Shown here: in pieces, positions 33,717-41,931 of the stretch
How the letters are laid out: the number at the start of each line of letters is the position of its first letter
Position numbering within the stretch: the first letter of the stretch is position 1
Assembly: GCA_038230895.1 (NCBI GenBank)
Contig: JBBRMJ010000009.1
Location: forward strand, 1-48,790
DNA from: JAJXTN01 sp038230895
GTDB lineage: Bacteria > Patescibacteriota > Saccharimonadia > Saccharimonadales > UBA4665
DNA length: 48,790 nucleotides
Reading direction: 5' to 3'
The notes under the pieces: model-generated
What the model saw: only the letters and a program-made list of their open reading frames with translations
What the model was told of the DNA's origin: nothing
The model's database searches: none
Position numbers and translations under genes: made by a program

Positions 33717-34071
33717 ACACGAATTCGTAAAATTTATTCCAGACTCACTTGAGCAAAATGTTGTCTATGTGTCGATTCGCTACCGTACCATGACACACTT
33801 ATGCATGTGCGGTTGCGGTAACAAGGTGGTTACGCCAATCCGGCCAGAAAGGTGGCAACTACTATATGACGGCTCATCAATATCGCTCAAACCATCGGTC
33901 GGCAACTGGGATCTGCCCCGCCAATCACACTACTGGATTACGAACGATGAGGTCATATGGTCCCATAAGATGAACCCTGATGAAATTCGTACCGTTAAAG
34001 CTATACAACGGGATCGCATTAACAAACACTACGTCAAGAAGACTGGGAAGCACTGGTGGTTCGGTAGATAG
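33706..34071 (+). CDS. DUF6527 family protein of the ubiquitin-like cassette
   Basis: 121 aa. The CMCGCGNKVVTP segment (C33, C35, C37) and SVGNWDLPRQSHYWI followed by EVIWS are the hallmarks of DUF6527, a small protein repeatedly found after ThiF/multiubiquitin genes and thought to be a zinc-binding, possibly treble-clef protein. From memory of the family, the residue before SHYWI is often in a cysteine context; here it is PRQ, which may weaken a metal site. Its ATG overlaps the E1 stop. A role as conjugation factor or effector is an inference; no enzymatic motif is seen. Confidence 0.75.
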   Translation: MRIRHEFVKFIPDSLEQNVVYVSIRYRTMTHLCMCGCGNKVVTPIRPERWQLLYDGSSISLKPSVGNWDLPRQSHYWITNDEVIWSHKMNPDEIRTVKAIQRDRINKHYVKKTGKHWWFGR

Positions 34072-34076
34072 CCTGC

Positions 34077-35933
34077 TTAGAGTTCTGAAAAGTATTTTTG
34101 GGTTTCAGGGTCAGTCGAGAAAATATAGCACCCCTTCTGGCCTCGCGTCATGAGTGTGCGGTAGGTATTCTTGATGATGGCGTCGGCAAGAGCTTTGGCC
34201 TGTTCGGGATCTTCGGCTAGCATCTTCTTGTAGCCATGGACTGAGGAATCGCTGCCGGCTCGTTTGGTGGCGTCGGTGATGACCTTGCCGTTACGGACTA
34301 CCAAGTCAGGGCCAATGATGACGCCCACGTAGTCGAGTTCTAGGCCTTGGCAGGTGTGGATACAACCGATTTCATTTATGGATTCTGGCTTGATAATCCA
34401 GAGGCTGCCGTCAACAGCTAGATTCCAGCGCATTCCGAAATTGTATTCGTCGATAATCACGTCTTTGATCGTGCCGGGCCAGTCATTCTTGCTTTGCCAT
34501 TTCCAACAATAACCAGCCACCATACGCGCCTTTTTAGTAACCTTATTCCTGTCGACGATCACGTCTCGAAGTTCGTTCGGGTCATTGATAACTCGAAAAT
34601 CGTAATCAATGTCTTCCAGACTCTCATTGGCGGTTTCGCGAATCTGTAATGCATTATCCAGCCACGCGAGATAGCCATCCGAGCCATTGCAGCGAAATTG
34701 AGACTCCAGCTTAAGCACTTGGGCCTCTGCCCCGAGCTGCAAAGCCCATAGTTTGATCTCTTCTAGATCACCAATGTCGCGAAAAGTGACTTTTTGATCT
34801 TCGTCGAGGAAGAAGATGCTGAATTTGGCTGAGCGAATTATCTCTTTGACCTGATTCTCGCCTTGATTTTGATACATACCGGATTTGGCATTAAGGCGAT
34901 GCGCCTCATCTACAATCAGAGCGTCAAACAGATTAGGTGCCGTCTCGGTGAAAGAACCTGAACCACTGAAGAGGTTGGTGATCTGGCTCTTCTTGAAGCT
35001 TTTGGTCAACATGCTCTCGTAAACACTTCGTGGAGCTGCATTTCGGGTCACGTATTTGCTGAGCAGCTGTCGCTTCGTCAGCTCAACCAATAAGTTGATA
35101 GCCACTACTGACTTACCGGTGCCTGGCCCGCCCTCAACAATCAATACATGCTTCTTATTTGCGGTTGACGATTGGGCCAGTTGCATGGCCGTTTCGTAGA
35201 CGACTTTTTGGTCATCTATCATTAGGAATTCTTGGTTACCCTGCAGCATCGACTCAAGCTTGTCGGCTAAGTGCTTGGTTGGCTTGATCTTACCGTGATC
35301 AATACGATACATGACCGGATCATTGGCACCATGCCTGACATTCTGTTTGATGAACTCACGGAGTTTCAGAGCGTCTGACTTGAGGAATACTGGCGCTTTG
35401 TCGAGATATTCTTTGTAAAAATCGTTGGTAATAACATCGTCCTGGTCATAGTTGTGCAGATAAGCACAGGGTCGTAATTGAATCTGGTCGTCATGTACTG
35501 TCTGGTTGAAATCTTGCAGTAAGCAGGCATATGTCCAGGCCTGATAGGAGGGGTGCGAGACCTCGCGTTCACGATGGCCGACATAACTAGTTACTACCCC
35601 GTCCATGGTAGTCATACTTGCTTCGCTCCACTGTTTCAGCTCTATGAGAATGGCTGTGTCCTGACCTCGATCGTTTTTACCGGCGATGATAAAGTCAACG
35701 CGTTTTGAAGATTGCGGAATATGGTATTCGATTGCGATCTCGACACCATTTGGTATGTCATCATCTGCCAATACACGATACATATACGGAATTGAGTTTT
35801 CCCAAGACACAACCTCCCTTATGCCGGTTTTGTGGCCAGTTGCAGCCTGAAACGCTTGGTGGATGATATCGCCGATATCGTTGGTCATAACATCGGCCAT
35901 AAATTTTTCTTTGGTCGAGGAGTAGACGATCAT
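34077..35933 (-). CDS. Nuclease-DUF2075 helicase-like ATPase
   Basis: 618 aa. Residues 60-130 carry a PD-(D/E)xK-like core (RVDFIIAG with D80, ILIELKQW with E98 and K100). Residues 260-618 are a DUF2075 / Schlafen-like superfamily 1 ATPase with Walker A GGPGTGKS (268-275), Walker B LIVDEAHRLN (340-348), FFLDEDQKVTF, LESQFRC, QGLELDYVGV and RTLMTRGQKG. Such proteins are often found in defence islands and are thought to act on DNA or RNA of invaders. Its ATG overlaps the MazG-like stop (ATGA), and its end is 5 bases from the convergent DUF6527 gene. Confidence 0.85.
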   Translation of the reverse strand: MIVYSSTKEKFMADVMTNDIGDIIHQAFQAATGHKTGIREVVSWENSIPYMYRVLADDDIPNGVEIAIEYHIPQSSKRVDFIIAGKNDRGQDTAILIELKQWSEASMTTMDGVVTSYVGHREREVSHPSYQAWTYACLLQDFNQTVHDDQIQLRPCAYLHNYDQDDVITNDFYKEYLDKAPVFLKSDALKLREFIKQNVRHGANDPVMYRIDHGKIKPTKHLADKLESMLQGNQEFLMIDDQKVVYETAMQLAQSSTANKKHVLIVEGGPGTGKSVVAINLLVELTKRQLLSKYVTRNAAPRSVYESMLTKSFKKSQITNLFSGSGSFTETAPNLFDALIVDEAHRLNAKSGMYQNQGENQVKEIIRSAKFSIFFLDEDQKVTFRDIGDLEEIKLWALQLGAEAQVLKLESQFRCNGSDGYLAWLDNALQIRETANESLEDIDYDFRVINDPNELRDVIVDRNKVTKKARMVAGYCWKWQSKNDWPGTIKDVIIDEYNFGMRWNLAVDGSLWIIKPESINEIGCIHTCQGLELDYVGVIIGPDLVVRNGKVITDATKRAGSDSSVHGYKKMLAEDPEQAKALADAIIKNTYRTLMTRGQKGCYIFSTDPETQKYFSEL

Positions 35934-36292
35934 CCAGCGAGTTCCGTGTATTTTTTGTGGTTACCGCTAGCCTTGGCGACAGGGTATTTGGCATTATTTT
36001 TCTTCATCTTCTCAACCAACGCCTCGTTCAGGTCAATATTAAAATCATTTGCAATCAAGAGTACCCAATAGAATACGTCGGCGAGTTCCTCACTGACATC
36101 GGCTTTTTTAGTGGCGACGTGCTCAGCCATCTCTTCGGGCGTCTTCCATTGGAAGTGCTCTAAAAGTTCACTAGCTTCGAGCAATAGGGATATCGACAAG
36201 TCTTTCGGGTTATGAAACTGCTTCCAATTGCGAGCATCGCGGAAGGCTACAACTTCCCTTTGCAAGTCTGAAATATCGCTGGCTTTGCTCAC
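35930..36292 (-). CDS. MazG-like nucleotide pyrophosphohydrolase
   Basis: 120 aa all-alpha NTP pyrophosphohydrolase of the RS21-C6/MazG-like type. The metal motif is present as E39xxE42 (LLLEASELLEHFQW) and E69xxD72 (VSEELADVFYWVL). It hydrolyses a nucleoside triphosphate, often dCTP or a modified base, to the monophosphate. It forms a two-gene unit with the nuclease-ATPase by a 4-base overlap. That coupling suggests nucleotide depletion or sanitation as part of a defence module, though a housekeeping role is equally possible. Confidence 0.88.
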   Translation of the reverse strand: MSKASDISDLQREVVAFRDARNWKQFHNPKDLSISLLLEASELLEHFQWKTPEEMAEHVATKKADVSEELADVFYWVLLIANDFNIDLNEALVEKMKKNNAKYPVAKASGNHKKYTELAG

Positions 36293-36380
36293 GTAATAAC
36301 TCCTAAAATTCTCAAAAGTTAAGAATTACTTAATCATTTCGTAGTATAGCACCACGGCTCGACTTTATATCTGTTATTGA

Positions 36381-37403
36381 CTAGGCGCTGTGCCGTTCCT
36401 GGTAGACGGCGAAGCGGAGGGCGAGGAGGAGGCCGAGGCTGAGTAGGAAGCCGGGGATGGCGCCGAATTGGATGCGGGAGAAGATGAAGAATTCGGTGAG
36501 GAAGAGGTTGATGAGGATGGCGCGGCGGAAGAATTCGTAGGCTTCTGTCCGAGAAGTGGTCAAACGGAGTACGCCGACCACGATGAAACCAGCAGCGACC
36601 AGCGAAGACAGCAATTGGCCAATGAGCAACCGGGTACTATAGGAATCGGCGCCGTGCAACAGGGCGCGGATGTCATCGAGGTTATTGAAGACACTGCCGA
36701 TGACGGCGATGAGAAAAGTGATGGCTTGTAGGACGAAGACGGTGGCAACCAGGCGGTTGGAGCTGCGGGAGCGCCAGAAACGGGCATAGGTGGCTGAGAG
36801 CCAGGCCCGGAAGCGGTGCCAGCGGCTGCTGGTGCTGGGGATGGTCTCAACATGCTTGAGTAGTGACAGAAGTTCGTGGGTGATGGGGCTGTGCTGGTTT
36901 GCTCGGGCTAGCAGGCGACGTATATTACTCTTCTCGGCATCATCCATGTCATGGAGTACCGCTTCTTCAAACTGGCGCAGAGCGTTTAACTGGTATTCTT
37001 CACTACTGAGGTGCTGCCGACGACTAATGAAATCAAATGTCAGGTAGAGGATGCAGAAGATGGCGTAAATCAGGCCGATGGTCGGGCGGAAAAAGTAATT
37101 ATTGTCTTTGGTGATGAATTTACCGAGCTCATCGATGAACACACCGAAACCCGCACCACCAACCAGGGCAGATACGCGCTGAGAACGGACGCCGAGGAAT
37201 GACAGGCTGATGACAATGGCAGCCAGCATCAGTACCCCGCCCCATAACAGATGGGCGATATGCAACGAGCCGCCACCGACTTGTGGGTAACCAGTAACAT
37301 GGAGATAAAAGCGCAGCAGTAACAGGCTACTGACCGCCGAGACGAGGAATATCTCGAGATGATCACGGGCTTGAATATTGCGATAGAGGTAACGCCGAGG
37401 CAT
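36381..37403 (-). CDS. Multi-pass membrane protein (340 aa)
   Basis: No named family. About eight hydrophobic helices are seen: three or four in residues 18-130, then a cytosolic helical region (about 135-215, rich in Glu/Arg), then four in 220-335. The segment GFGVFIDELGKFIT is conserved-looking and carries buried acids. A TATACT box (37411-37416) ends 7 bases before the ATG with no ribosome site. It is divergent from the 41-aa gene. Function unknown. Confidence 0.75.
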   Translation of the reverse strand: MPRRYLYRNIQARDHLEIFLVSAVSSLLLLRFYLHVTGYPQVGGGSLHIAHLLWGGVLMLAAIVISLSFLGVRSQRVSALVGGAGFGVFIDELGKFITKDNNYFFRPTIGLIYAIFCILYLTFDFISRRQHLSSEEYQLNALRQFEEAVLHDMDDAEKSNIRRLLARANQHSPITHELLSLLKHVETIPSTSSRWHRFRAWLSATYARFWRSRSSNRLVATVFVLQAITFLIAVIGSVFNNLDDIRALLHGADSYSTRLLIGQLLSSLVAAGFIVVGVLRLTTSRTEAYEFFRRAILINLFLTEFFIFSRIQFGAIPGFLLSLGLLLALRFAVYQERHSA

Positions 37404-37445
37404 ATGGCTCAGTATAACTGAATTATCGATTCAGGGGTCACAAAT

Positions 37446-37475
37446 TTGAGTTTACAGGGGTGGCTGTAGTATAAC
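37446..37475 (+). promoter_or_regulatory. Promoter of the 41-aa gene
   Basis: TTGAGT (37446-37451), 18-base spacer, TATAAC (37470-37475). The leader before the ATG at 37533 is about 50 bases. Confidence 0.5.
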
Positions 37476-37532
37476 GTACAGCCGACTCATTACATAAGCG
37501 GTATGCTTGGTAAGGTTAAAGGAGGATTACAT

Positions 37533-37658
37533 ATGACCAAGAGTACAAAGAACTGGGACACAATTTCGACTGAGGAGTTCAAGGCACTGGACCTCAATAC
37601 GCGGAAAGATTGGCAAGACTTGCGAGATCGGGTCAATCGGCGTTACTTTCGTCCATAG
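37533..37658 (+). CDS. Small basic protein (41 aa)
   Basis: Short but convincing gene: ATG with the strongest ribosome site in the window (AAAGGAGG, 7 bases upstream), an upstream promoter and a strong terminator downstream. It reads MTKSTKNWDTISTEEFKALD and ends with RVNRRYFRP. It is helical, charged, and lacks cysteines or membrane segments. No family recognised. The strong expression signals suggest an abundant protein, perhaps ribosome- or nucleoid-associated (guess). Confidence 0.6.
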   Translation: MTKSTKNWDTISTEEFKALDLNTRKDWQDLRDRVNRRYFRP

Positions 37659-37687
37659 TGGGCTCGAACAAGATTGTGGTGACTAGC

Positions 37688-37715
37688 AAAAGCCCCGGAG
37701 AAATCCGGGGCTTTT
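37688..37715. terminator. Bidirectional intrinsic terminator
   Basis: AAAAGCCCCGG and CCGGGGCTTTT form an 11-bp perfect stem with a 6-base loop. It has A and T tracts on both sides and so can end both the 41-aa gene (+) and typA (-). Confidence 0.9.
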
Positions 37716-37727
37716 CATATTGCTGCC

Positions 37728-39554
37728 TTACTTAGCGGCGCGTTTGCGCTTGTTGGGGTCGAGTTCGCGTTTGCGAAGACGGAGAGTTTTGGGGGTGACT
37801 TCGAGCAGTTCGTCGTTCTCGATGAAGTCCAGGCATTGCTCAAGGCTGAAAATGACTGGTGGGACGAGTTGGACAACGCCATCAGATGAGGAACTGCGCA
37901 TATTGGTCAGGTGCTTGGCTTTGCAGACATTGATTTCCATGTCCTCCTGGCGAGTGTTGAGACCGATGATTTGGCCGGCGTAGACTTTCTCAGCGGGGCC
38001 GATGAAGGTGGTACCGCGGGCTTCGGCATTCTGCAAGGCATACGGCGTGGTGACGCCAGCTTCGAAGGAGATGAGAACGCCGTTACGTAGCTGTTGCAAG
38101 GCGGTACCTTCGGACTGTGCGCCGACGACCAGGCTGTTCATGACGATGGTACCCTTGGTGTTAGTCAGTAAGATGTTGCGCATGCCGAGCAGGGCGCGGG
38201 TTGGCATTTCATAAATCAGTTTGGTGACGCCCTTGGGGCTGGCGAATTGCTCCTTGAGCGTGGCACGGCGTTTACCAAGCTCCATCTGGACAGTACCGAC
38301 ATGCTCAGCCGGGACTTCGATAATCACTTCTTCGACGGGCTCCATGGTGACGCCCTTTTCTTCGTGGGTAACGACTTGTGGACGGCCGACTTCGAACTCA
38401 TAACCTTCACGGCGCATGGTTTCGATCAGCACGCCGAGGTGGAGTTCGCCACGACCAGCGACGGTGAAGCCGATGCCATCATCGGATACGCGCAGGCCGA
38501 CATTGGTCTCGGTCTCTTTGTGGAGGCGCTCAGCAATCTGGCGAGAGGTGTTAAATTCACCTTCCTGGCCCTTGAAAGGACTAGTATTCGGACCGAGGTA
38601 AATCCGCAAGGTTGGGGCTTCGACTTCGATGGTTGGCAGCGCTTCAGGATTCTCGGCATCGGCCAGGGTTTCGCCAATCTGAGCATCAGAAATGCCAGTC
38701 AATTGGACGATATCACCGGCCACACCTTGTGGCACTTCAAATTTACTGACACCATGGCTCATGAAAACGGTTTCAACTTTGCCTTTGACGATGCTGCCGT
38801 CTTTCTTGCAGAGAGCGACGGCATCACCGGGGTTGATCTTGCCACGAGTGATGCGGCCGATGCTGTACTTGCCCTTAAAGGTGTCGTGCCCGAGGGCGGT
38901 GACCAACATTTGGAAGGGCTTGTCGAGCTCAACACTTGGGGCTGGGATGTTCTCGATAATAGCGTCAAAGATGACGTCCAGGCTGCCATCAGCTTCAGGA
39001 TTACTGGGTGGTGTCGTCCAAGCTTTGCCAGCACGACCGACGGCGTAATATACCTTGTAGTGTAGTTGGTCTTCGTGGACGGCCAGTTCTAGGAATAAGT
39101 CAGCTAATTCATCTTCGACTTCGGCGATGCGAGCCGCGTCTTTGTCGATTTTATTGATAATGACGATGGGTTTGAGCTCAGCTTCCAGAGCTTTTTCGAG
39201 CACAAACTTGGTTTGAGGCATTGGCCCTTCCTGAGCATCAACGATGAGCAGGCAGCCGTCAGCCATATTGAGGGTGCGCTCAACTTCGCCAGAGAAGTCG
39301 GCGTGGCCCGGGGTGTCGATGATGTTGATGCGGTAATCATCGTGCTGCACAGCCGTAACTTTGGCCGTAATGGTAATGCCGCGTTCTTTTTCCTGATCCC
39401 CGCTGTCCATGATCAGTGTTTGGCTCATTTCAGCTTGATTATCACGGAAGGTTTTGGACTGCTTGAGCAAGCCATCAACCAGCGTGGTTTTGCCATGGTC
39501 AACGTGGGCGATGATAGCAATATTGCGAATTTTGGTAGGGTCTTGGAAGCTCAT
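37728..39554 (-). CDS. typA: Translational GTPase TypA/BipA
   Basis: 608 aa ribosome-binding GTPase of the EF-G superfamily involved in 50S assembly, cold and stress adaptation. G1 is IIAHVDHGKTTLVDGLL. DTPGHADFSGEVERTLNMAD (G3) and IVINKIDKDAAR (G4) follow, then the domain V/VII regions with RGELHLGVLIETMRREGYEF. Full length. I choose the ATG giving MSFQDPTKIRN. The 40-base leader contains an attenuator-like hairpin and no ribosome site. Confidence 0.96.
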   Translation of the reverse strand: MSFQDPTKIRNIAIIAHVDHGKTTLVDGLLKQSKTFRDNQAEMSQTLIMDSGDQEKERGITITAKVTAVQHDDYRINIIDTPGHADFSGEVERTLNMADGCLLIVDAQEGPMPQTKFVLEKALEAELKPIVIINKIDKDAARIAEVEDELADLFLELAVHEDQLHYKVYYAVGRAGKAWTTPPSNPEADGSLDVIFDAIIENIPAPSVELDKPFQMLVTALGHDTFKGKYSIGRITRGKINPGDAVALCKKDGSIVKGKVETVFMSHGVSKFEVPQGVAGDIVQLTGISDAQIGETLADAENPEALPTIEVEAPTLRIYLGPNTSPFKGQEGEFNTSRQIAERLHKETETNVGLRVSDDGIGFTVAGRGELHLGVLIETMRREGYEFEVGRPQVVTHEEKGVTMEPVEEVIIEVPAEHVGTVQMELGKRRATLKEQFASPKGVTKLIYEMPTRALLGMRNILLTNTKGTIVMNSLVVGAQSEGTALQQLRNGVLISFEAGVTTPYALQNAEARGTTFIGPAEKVYAGQIIGLNTRQEDMEINVCKAKHLTNMRSSSSDGVVQLVPPVIFSLEQCLDFIENDELLEVTPKTLRLRKRELDPNKRKRAAK

Positions 39555-39561
39555 AATCAAT

Positions 39562-39592
39562 AAAAAAGACGCTTAAAGCAAGCGCCACGCTT
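39562..39592 (-). promoter_or_regulatory. Attenuator-like leader hairpins of typA
   Basis: In the typA leader, minus strand, GGCGCTT pairs with AAGCGTC (7 bp, one GU) and is followed at once by six T, an intrinsic-terminator shape (39562-39586) ending 8 bases before the ATG. An alternative stem AAGCG-TGG-CGCTT (39580-39592) uses the same GCGCTT bases, so the two are mutually exclusive. This resembles a terminator/antiterminator switch; what sets it is unknown. Confidence 0.55.
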
Positions 39593-39603
39593 TCTTATCT
39601 GTA

Positions 39604-39632
39604 ATTATAGCATAAGCTCATCTGTTACGCAA
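39604..39632 (-). promoter_or_regulatory. typA promoter
   Basis: Minus strand TTGCGT (39627-39632), 17-base spacer, consensus TATAAT (39604-39609). Transcription should begin near 39597, just before the leader hairpins. Confidence 0.7.
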
Positions 39633-39633
39633 G

Positions 39634-40656
39634 CTATTCGTCTGGCTCGGTCTCATTGAGAGCATCACCTATAGTCTTCAGCGTTTGATTCAGCGGGATA
39701 ACGCTAGTGTACCGCTCATCATCATAAAAAATTTCGCCACTTATGCCTAAGCCCACACCAATCTCTACTGCCGCCTTGCCACCGGGAGTATCAATAAGCT
39801 CGGATTGTATGACAAGGGTAAAGCTGTCGAACACTGTATTGACGAATACATCTGGAAATATAATCATGCCACCCACGCTCTCGGAGACTGCATACTTCAA
39901 GTGCAGGGCTTGCCAGGCTGAAAATATCTTGCAGCTATTGAGATAACTGATGACTTCCTGCTGCTTCGCGAGTGTGAAGTTGCCAAATTCGTGCTCAAGC
40001 ATAGCCTCTTGAAGCTTGCCCAGCTTCTGGCCAAGCGGTAGGGTGTCATCGAATAGCAAATCGTCAATATCCTCATATAAAACTTCATCGCTCCGGCGTA
40101 AATGCCGAATATCGTGCCCATAATAGTCATCTTCAATAGTGAGCACCGAGCCCTCGACTGGGAAATGATCAATTGTGTGAGTGTACACCAGGTTTGCTTC
40201 TTCATTGACCGCCACCGTCCGGATACCGGTGTCAATCTGATGGCAGACGACATAGCGCGTACCAAACTCGAAGCCATCGACCTCCACAACAATCTGTCGC
40301 AAGGTGAAGCCGCATGACATACCAATATCCTCGTCCTGGCCAACTGCTGTCTGAAACTGTAAAGTGCTATCGATATCTGTCGTCTCTACGCCATCATCTG
40401 CCTCAGCATGCCCGACTAACTCAGGGTCGATGACTGGCACTCGAAAAACCCTGTCACCTTTGATCCGAACATTGCGACCCACATAAGGACAGGCCTCGTT
40501 TAAATCAGCCAGCAGTCTGCGCGCTTCTACGGCTAGAACATCTTCGCTGCTATCGAGTGCATTAATTCTAGCCTGCTCACTCACAGCGTAGGCAACAAGG
40601 GTGTCACGATCACCATACATGGTCTCGTTCGGAACATTCGCTGCCTCGTAGGTCAA
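39634..40656 (-). CDS. Acidic hypothetical protein (340 aa)
   Basis: No family recognised. It is strongly acidic and soluble, with no signal peptide. The first part is helical (VSEQARINALDSSEDVLAVE), the rest beta-rich (TLRQIVVEVDGFEFGTRYVV, TLVIQSELID). A short helical region (LGQKLGKLQEAMLEHEFG) lies in the centre. I take the TTG start because GGGAGAAA lies just upstream and TATACT (40686-40691) about 30 bases upstream. It is divergent from rarA. Confidence 0.65.
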   Translation of the reverse strand: MTYEAANVPNETMYGDRDTLVAYAVSEQARINALDSSEDVLAVEARRLLADLNEACPYVGRNVRIKGDRVFRVPVIDPELVGHAEADDGVETTDIDSTLQFQTAVGQDEDIGMSCGFTLRQIVVEVDGFEFGTRYVVCHQIDTGIRTVAVNEEANLVYTHTIDHFPVEGSVLTIEDDYYGHDIRHLRRSDEVLYEDIDDLLFDDTLPLGQKLGKLQEAMLEHEFGNFTLAKQQEVISYLNSCKIFSAWQALHLKYAVSESVGGMIIFPDVFVNTVFDSFTLVIQSELIDTPGGKAAVEIGVGLGISGEIFYDDERYTSVIPLNQTLKTIGDALNETEPDE

Positions 40657-40731
40657 ATCTTTCTCCCTCAGCTTTTCCTTATTAAAGTATAGCGTCGCGC
40701 TCGAAATTGCAAATCCGGCGAAACACTAGGC

Positions 40732-40737
40732 TACAAT
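40732..40737 (+). promoter_or_regulatory. -10 box for a possibly leaderless rarA mRNA
   Basis: TACAAT ends 6 bases before the rarA ATG; TTGCAA lies 19 bases further upstream. No ribosome site. Confidence 0.55.
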
Positions 40738-40743
40738 AAACCC

Positions 40744-41931
40744 ATGGACAGCAGACCCTTAGCGGAGCGGCGGCGACCGGAGAGCTTGGACGATATTGTC
40801 GGCCAGGCGCATTTGGTGGGCAGTGGCAAAATTATTAGTGAGATTATCGAGCATAAACAGCCGACCAGTTTGATACTGTGGGGGCCGCCAGGCAGTGGCA
40901 AAACGACCTTAGCACGGATTATCGCGCGGGAAACGGGGGCCGAATTCGTGGAACTCAGCGCCGTCACATCTGGAAAGGCCGATGTGGTCAAGGTCATTGA
41001 GCGGGCCGCCCAGAATCAGCGACTCGGCATGCAAACCATTCTGTTTGTCGACGAAATCCATCGGTTTAATAAAGCCCAGCAGGACGCTTTCCTGCCGCAT
41101 GTCGAGGACGGCACCATCATATTGATCGGCGCCACCACCGAAAATCCGAGCTTTGAAGTCATCAATCCCCTGCTCTCCCGTTCACGAGTTTTAGTGCTTG
41201 AACCACTGACCAAGGAAGAAGTTATCGAAATCATCCAGCAAGCTGCCAAAGCTGAGAAACTGACCGCTAAACAGCTACCGACGGCTAGTATCGGACTGCT
41301 AGCCGAGCTATCTGGTGGCGATGCCCGAATTGCCCTCGGCAACCTCGAATTAGCCTTGCAACTAGCCGGTGGTAAACCGATCACGCCGGCCATCGTTGAA
41401 ACGGCTGCTCAGACCCGCGTGCCGGGCTATGACAAAAAGGGCGAATACCATTACAACGTCATCAGCGGTTTCATCAAATCGATGCGCGGCTCGGATGCCA
41501 CGGCGGCCCTCTACTATCTAGCTCGAATGTTGCAGGCCGGCGAAGATCCCAAATTTATCGCTCGGCGTATGGTCATATTCGCCTCAGAAGATATCGGTAT
41601 CGCCGCACCGGCCGCCTTGAATCTTGCTGTTTCAACCTTCCTGGCAGTGGAGCGAATTGGCCTCCCGGAGGCGCAGTACAATCTCTTCCACTGCGCCACC
41701 GTTATGGCCAAAGCGCCCAAATCACGAGAAGTAGCCGCCGCCATGACGCAAGCTTTGAGCACGGCGCGTGATTATCCCGATCTGCCGGTACCGATTCATT
41801 TACGGAATACGCCAACCAAATTAATGAAAGATTTGGGTTACGGCAAAGGCACAAAGTGGGAAGCCAATTTCAAGCACCCGGACGGCTTTTTGCCGGACGA
41901 GCTGGGGAGCGTGGACTTCTTCGGCGACTAG
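40744..41931 (+). CDS. rarA: Replication-associated recombination protein A (MgsA/WRNIP1 family)
   Basis: 395 aa AAA+ ATPase of the clamp-loader clade acting at stalled replication forks. Walker A WGPPGSGKTTLARII, Walker B ILFVDEIHRFNKAQQDAFL, sensor GATTENPSFEV and the C-terminal YHYNVISGFIKSMRGSD / APKSREVAAAM regions are intact. Slightly short of the usual 420-440 aa. Its last 62 bases overlap the convergent membrane-protein gene. Confidence 0.95.
   Translation: MDSRPLAERRRPESLDDIVGQAHLVGSGKIISEIIEHKQPTSLILWGPPGSGKTTLARIIARETGAEFVELSAVTSGKADVVKVIERAAQNQRLGMQTILFVDEIHRFNKAQQDAFLPHVEDGTIILIGATTENPSFEVINPLLSRSRVLVLEPLTKEEVIEIIQQAAKAEKLTAKQLPTASIGLLAELSGGDARIALGNLELALQLAGGKPITPAIVETAAQTRVPGYDKKGEYHYNVISGFIKSMRGSDATAALYYLARMLQAGEDPKFIARRMVIFASEDIGIAAPAALNLAVSTFLAVERIGLPEAQYNLFHCATVMAKAPKSREVAAAMTQALSTARDYPDLPVPIHLRNTPTKLMKDLGYGKGTKWEANFKHPDGFLPDELGSVDFFGD

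Noticed and set aside
38247..39065. 272-codon plus-strand open frame
   Set aside because: It lies wholly opposite the conserved typA gene and has no ribosome site or recognisable domain; long antisense frames are expected from this codon usage.
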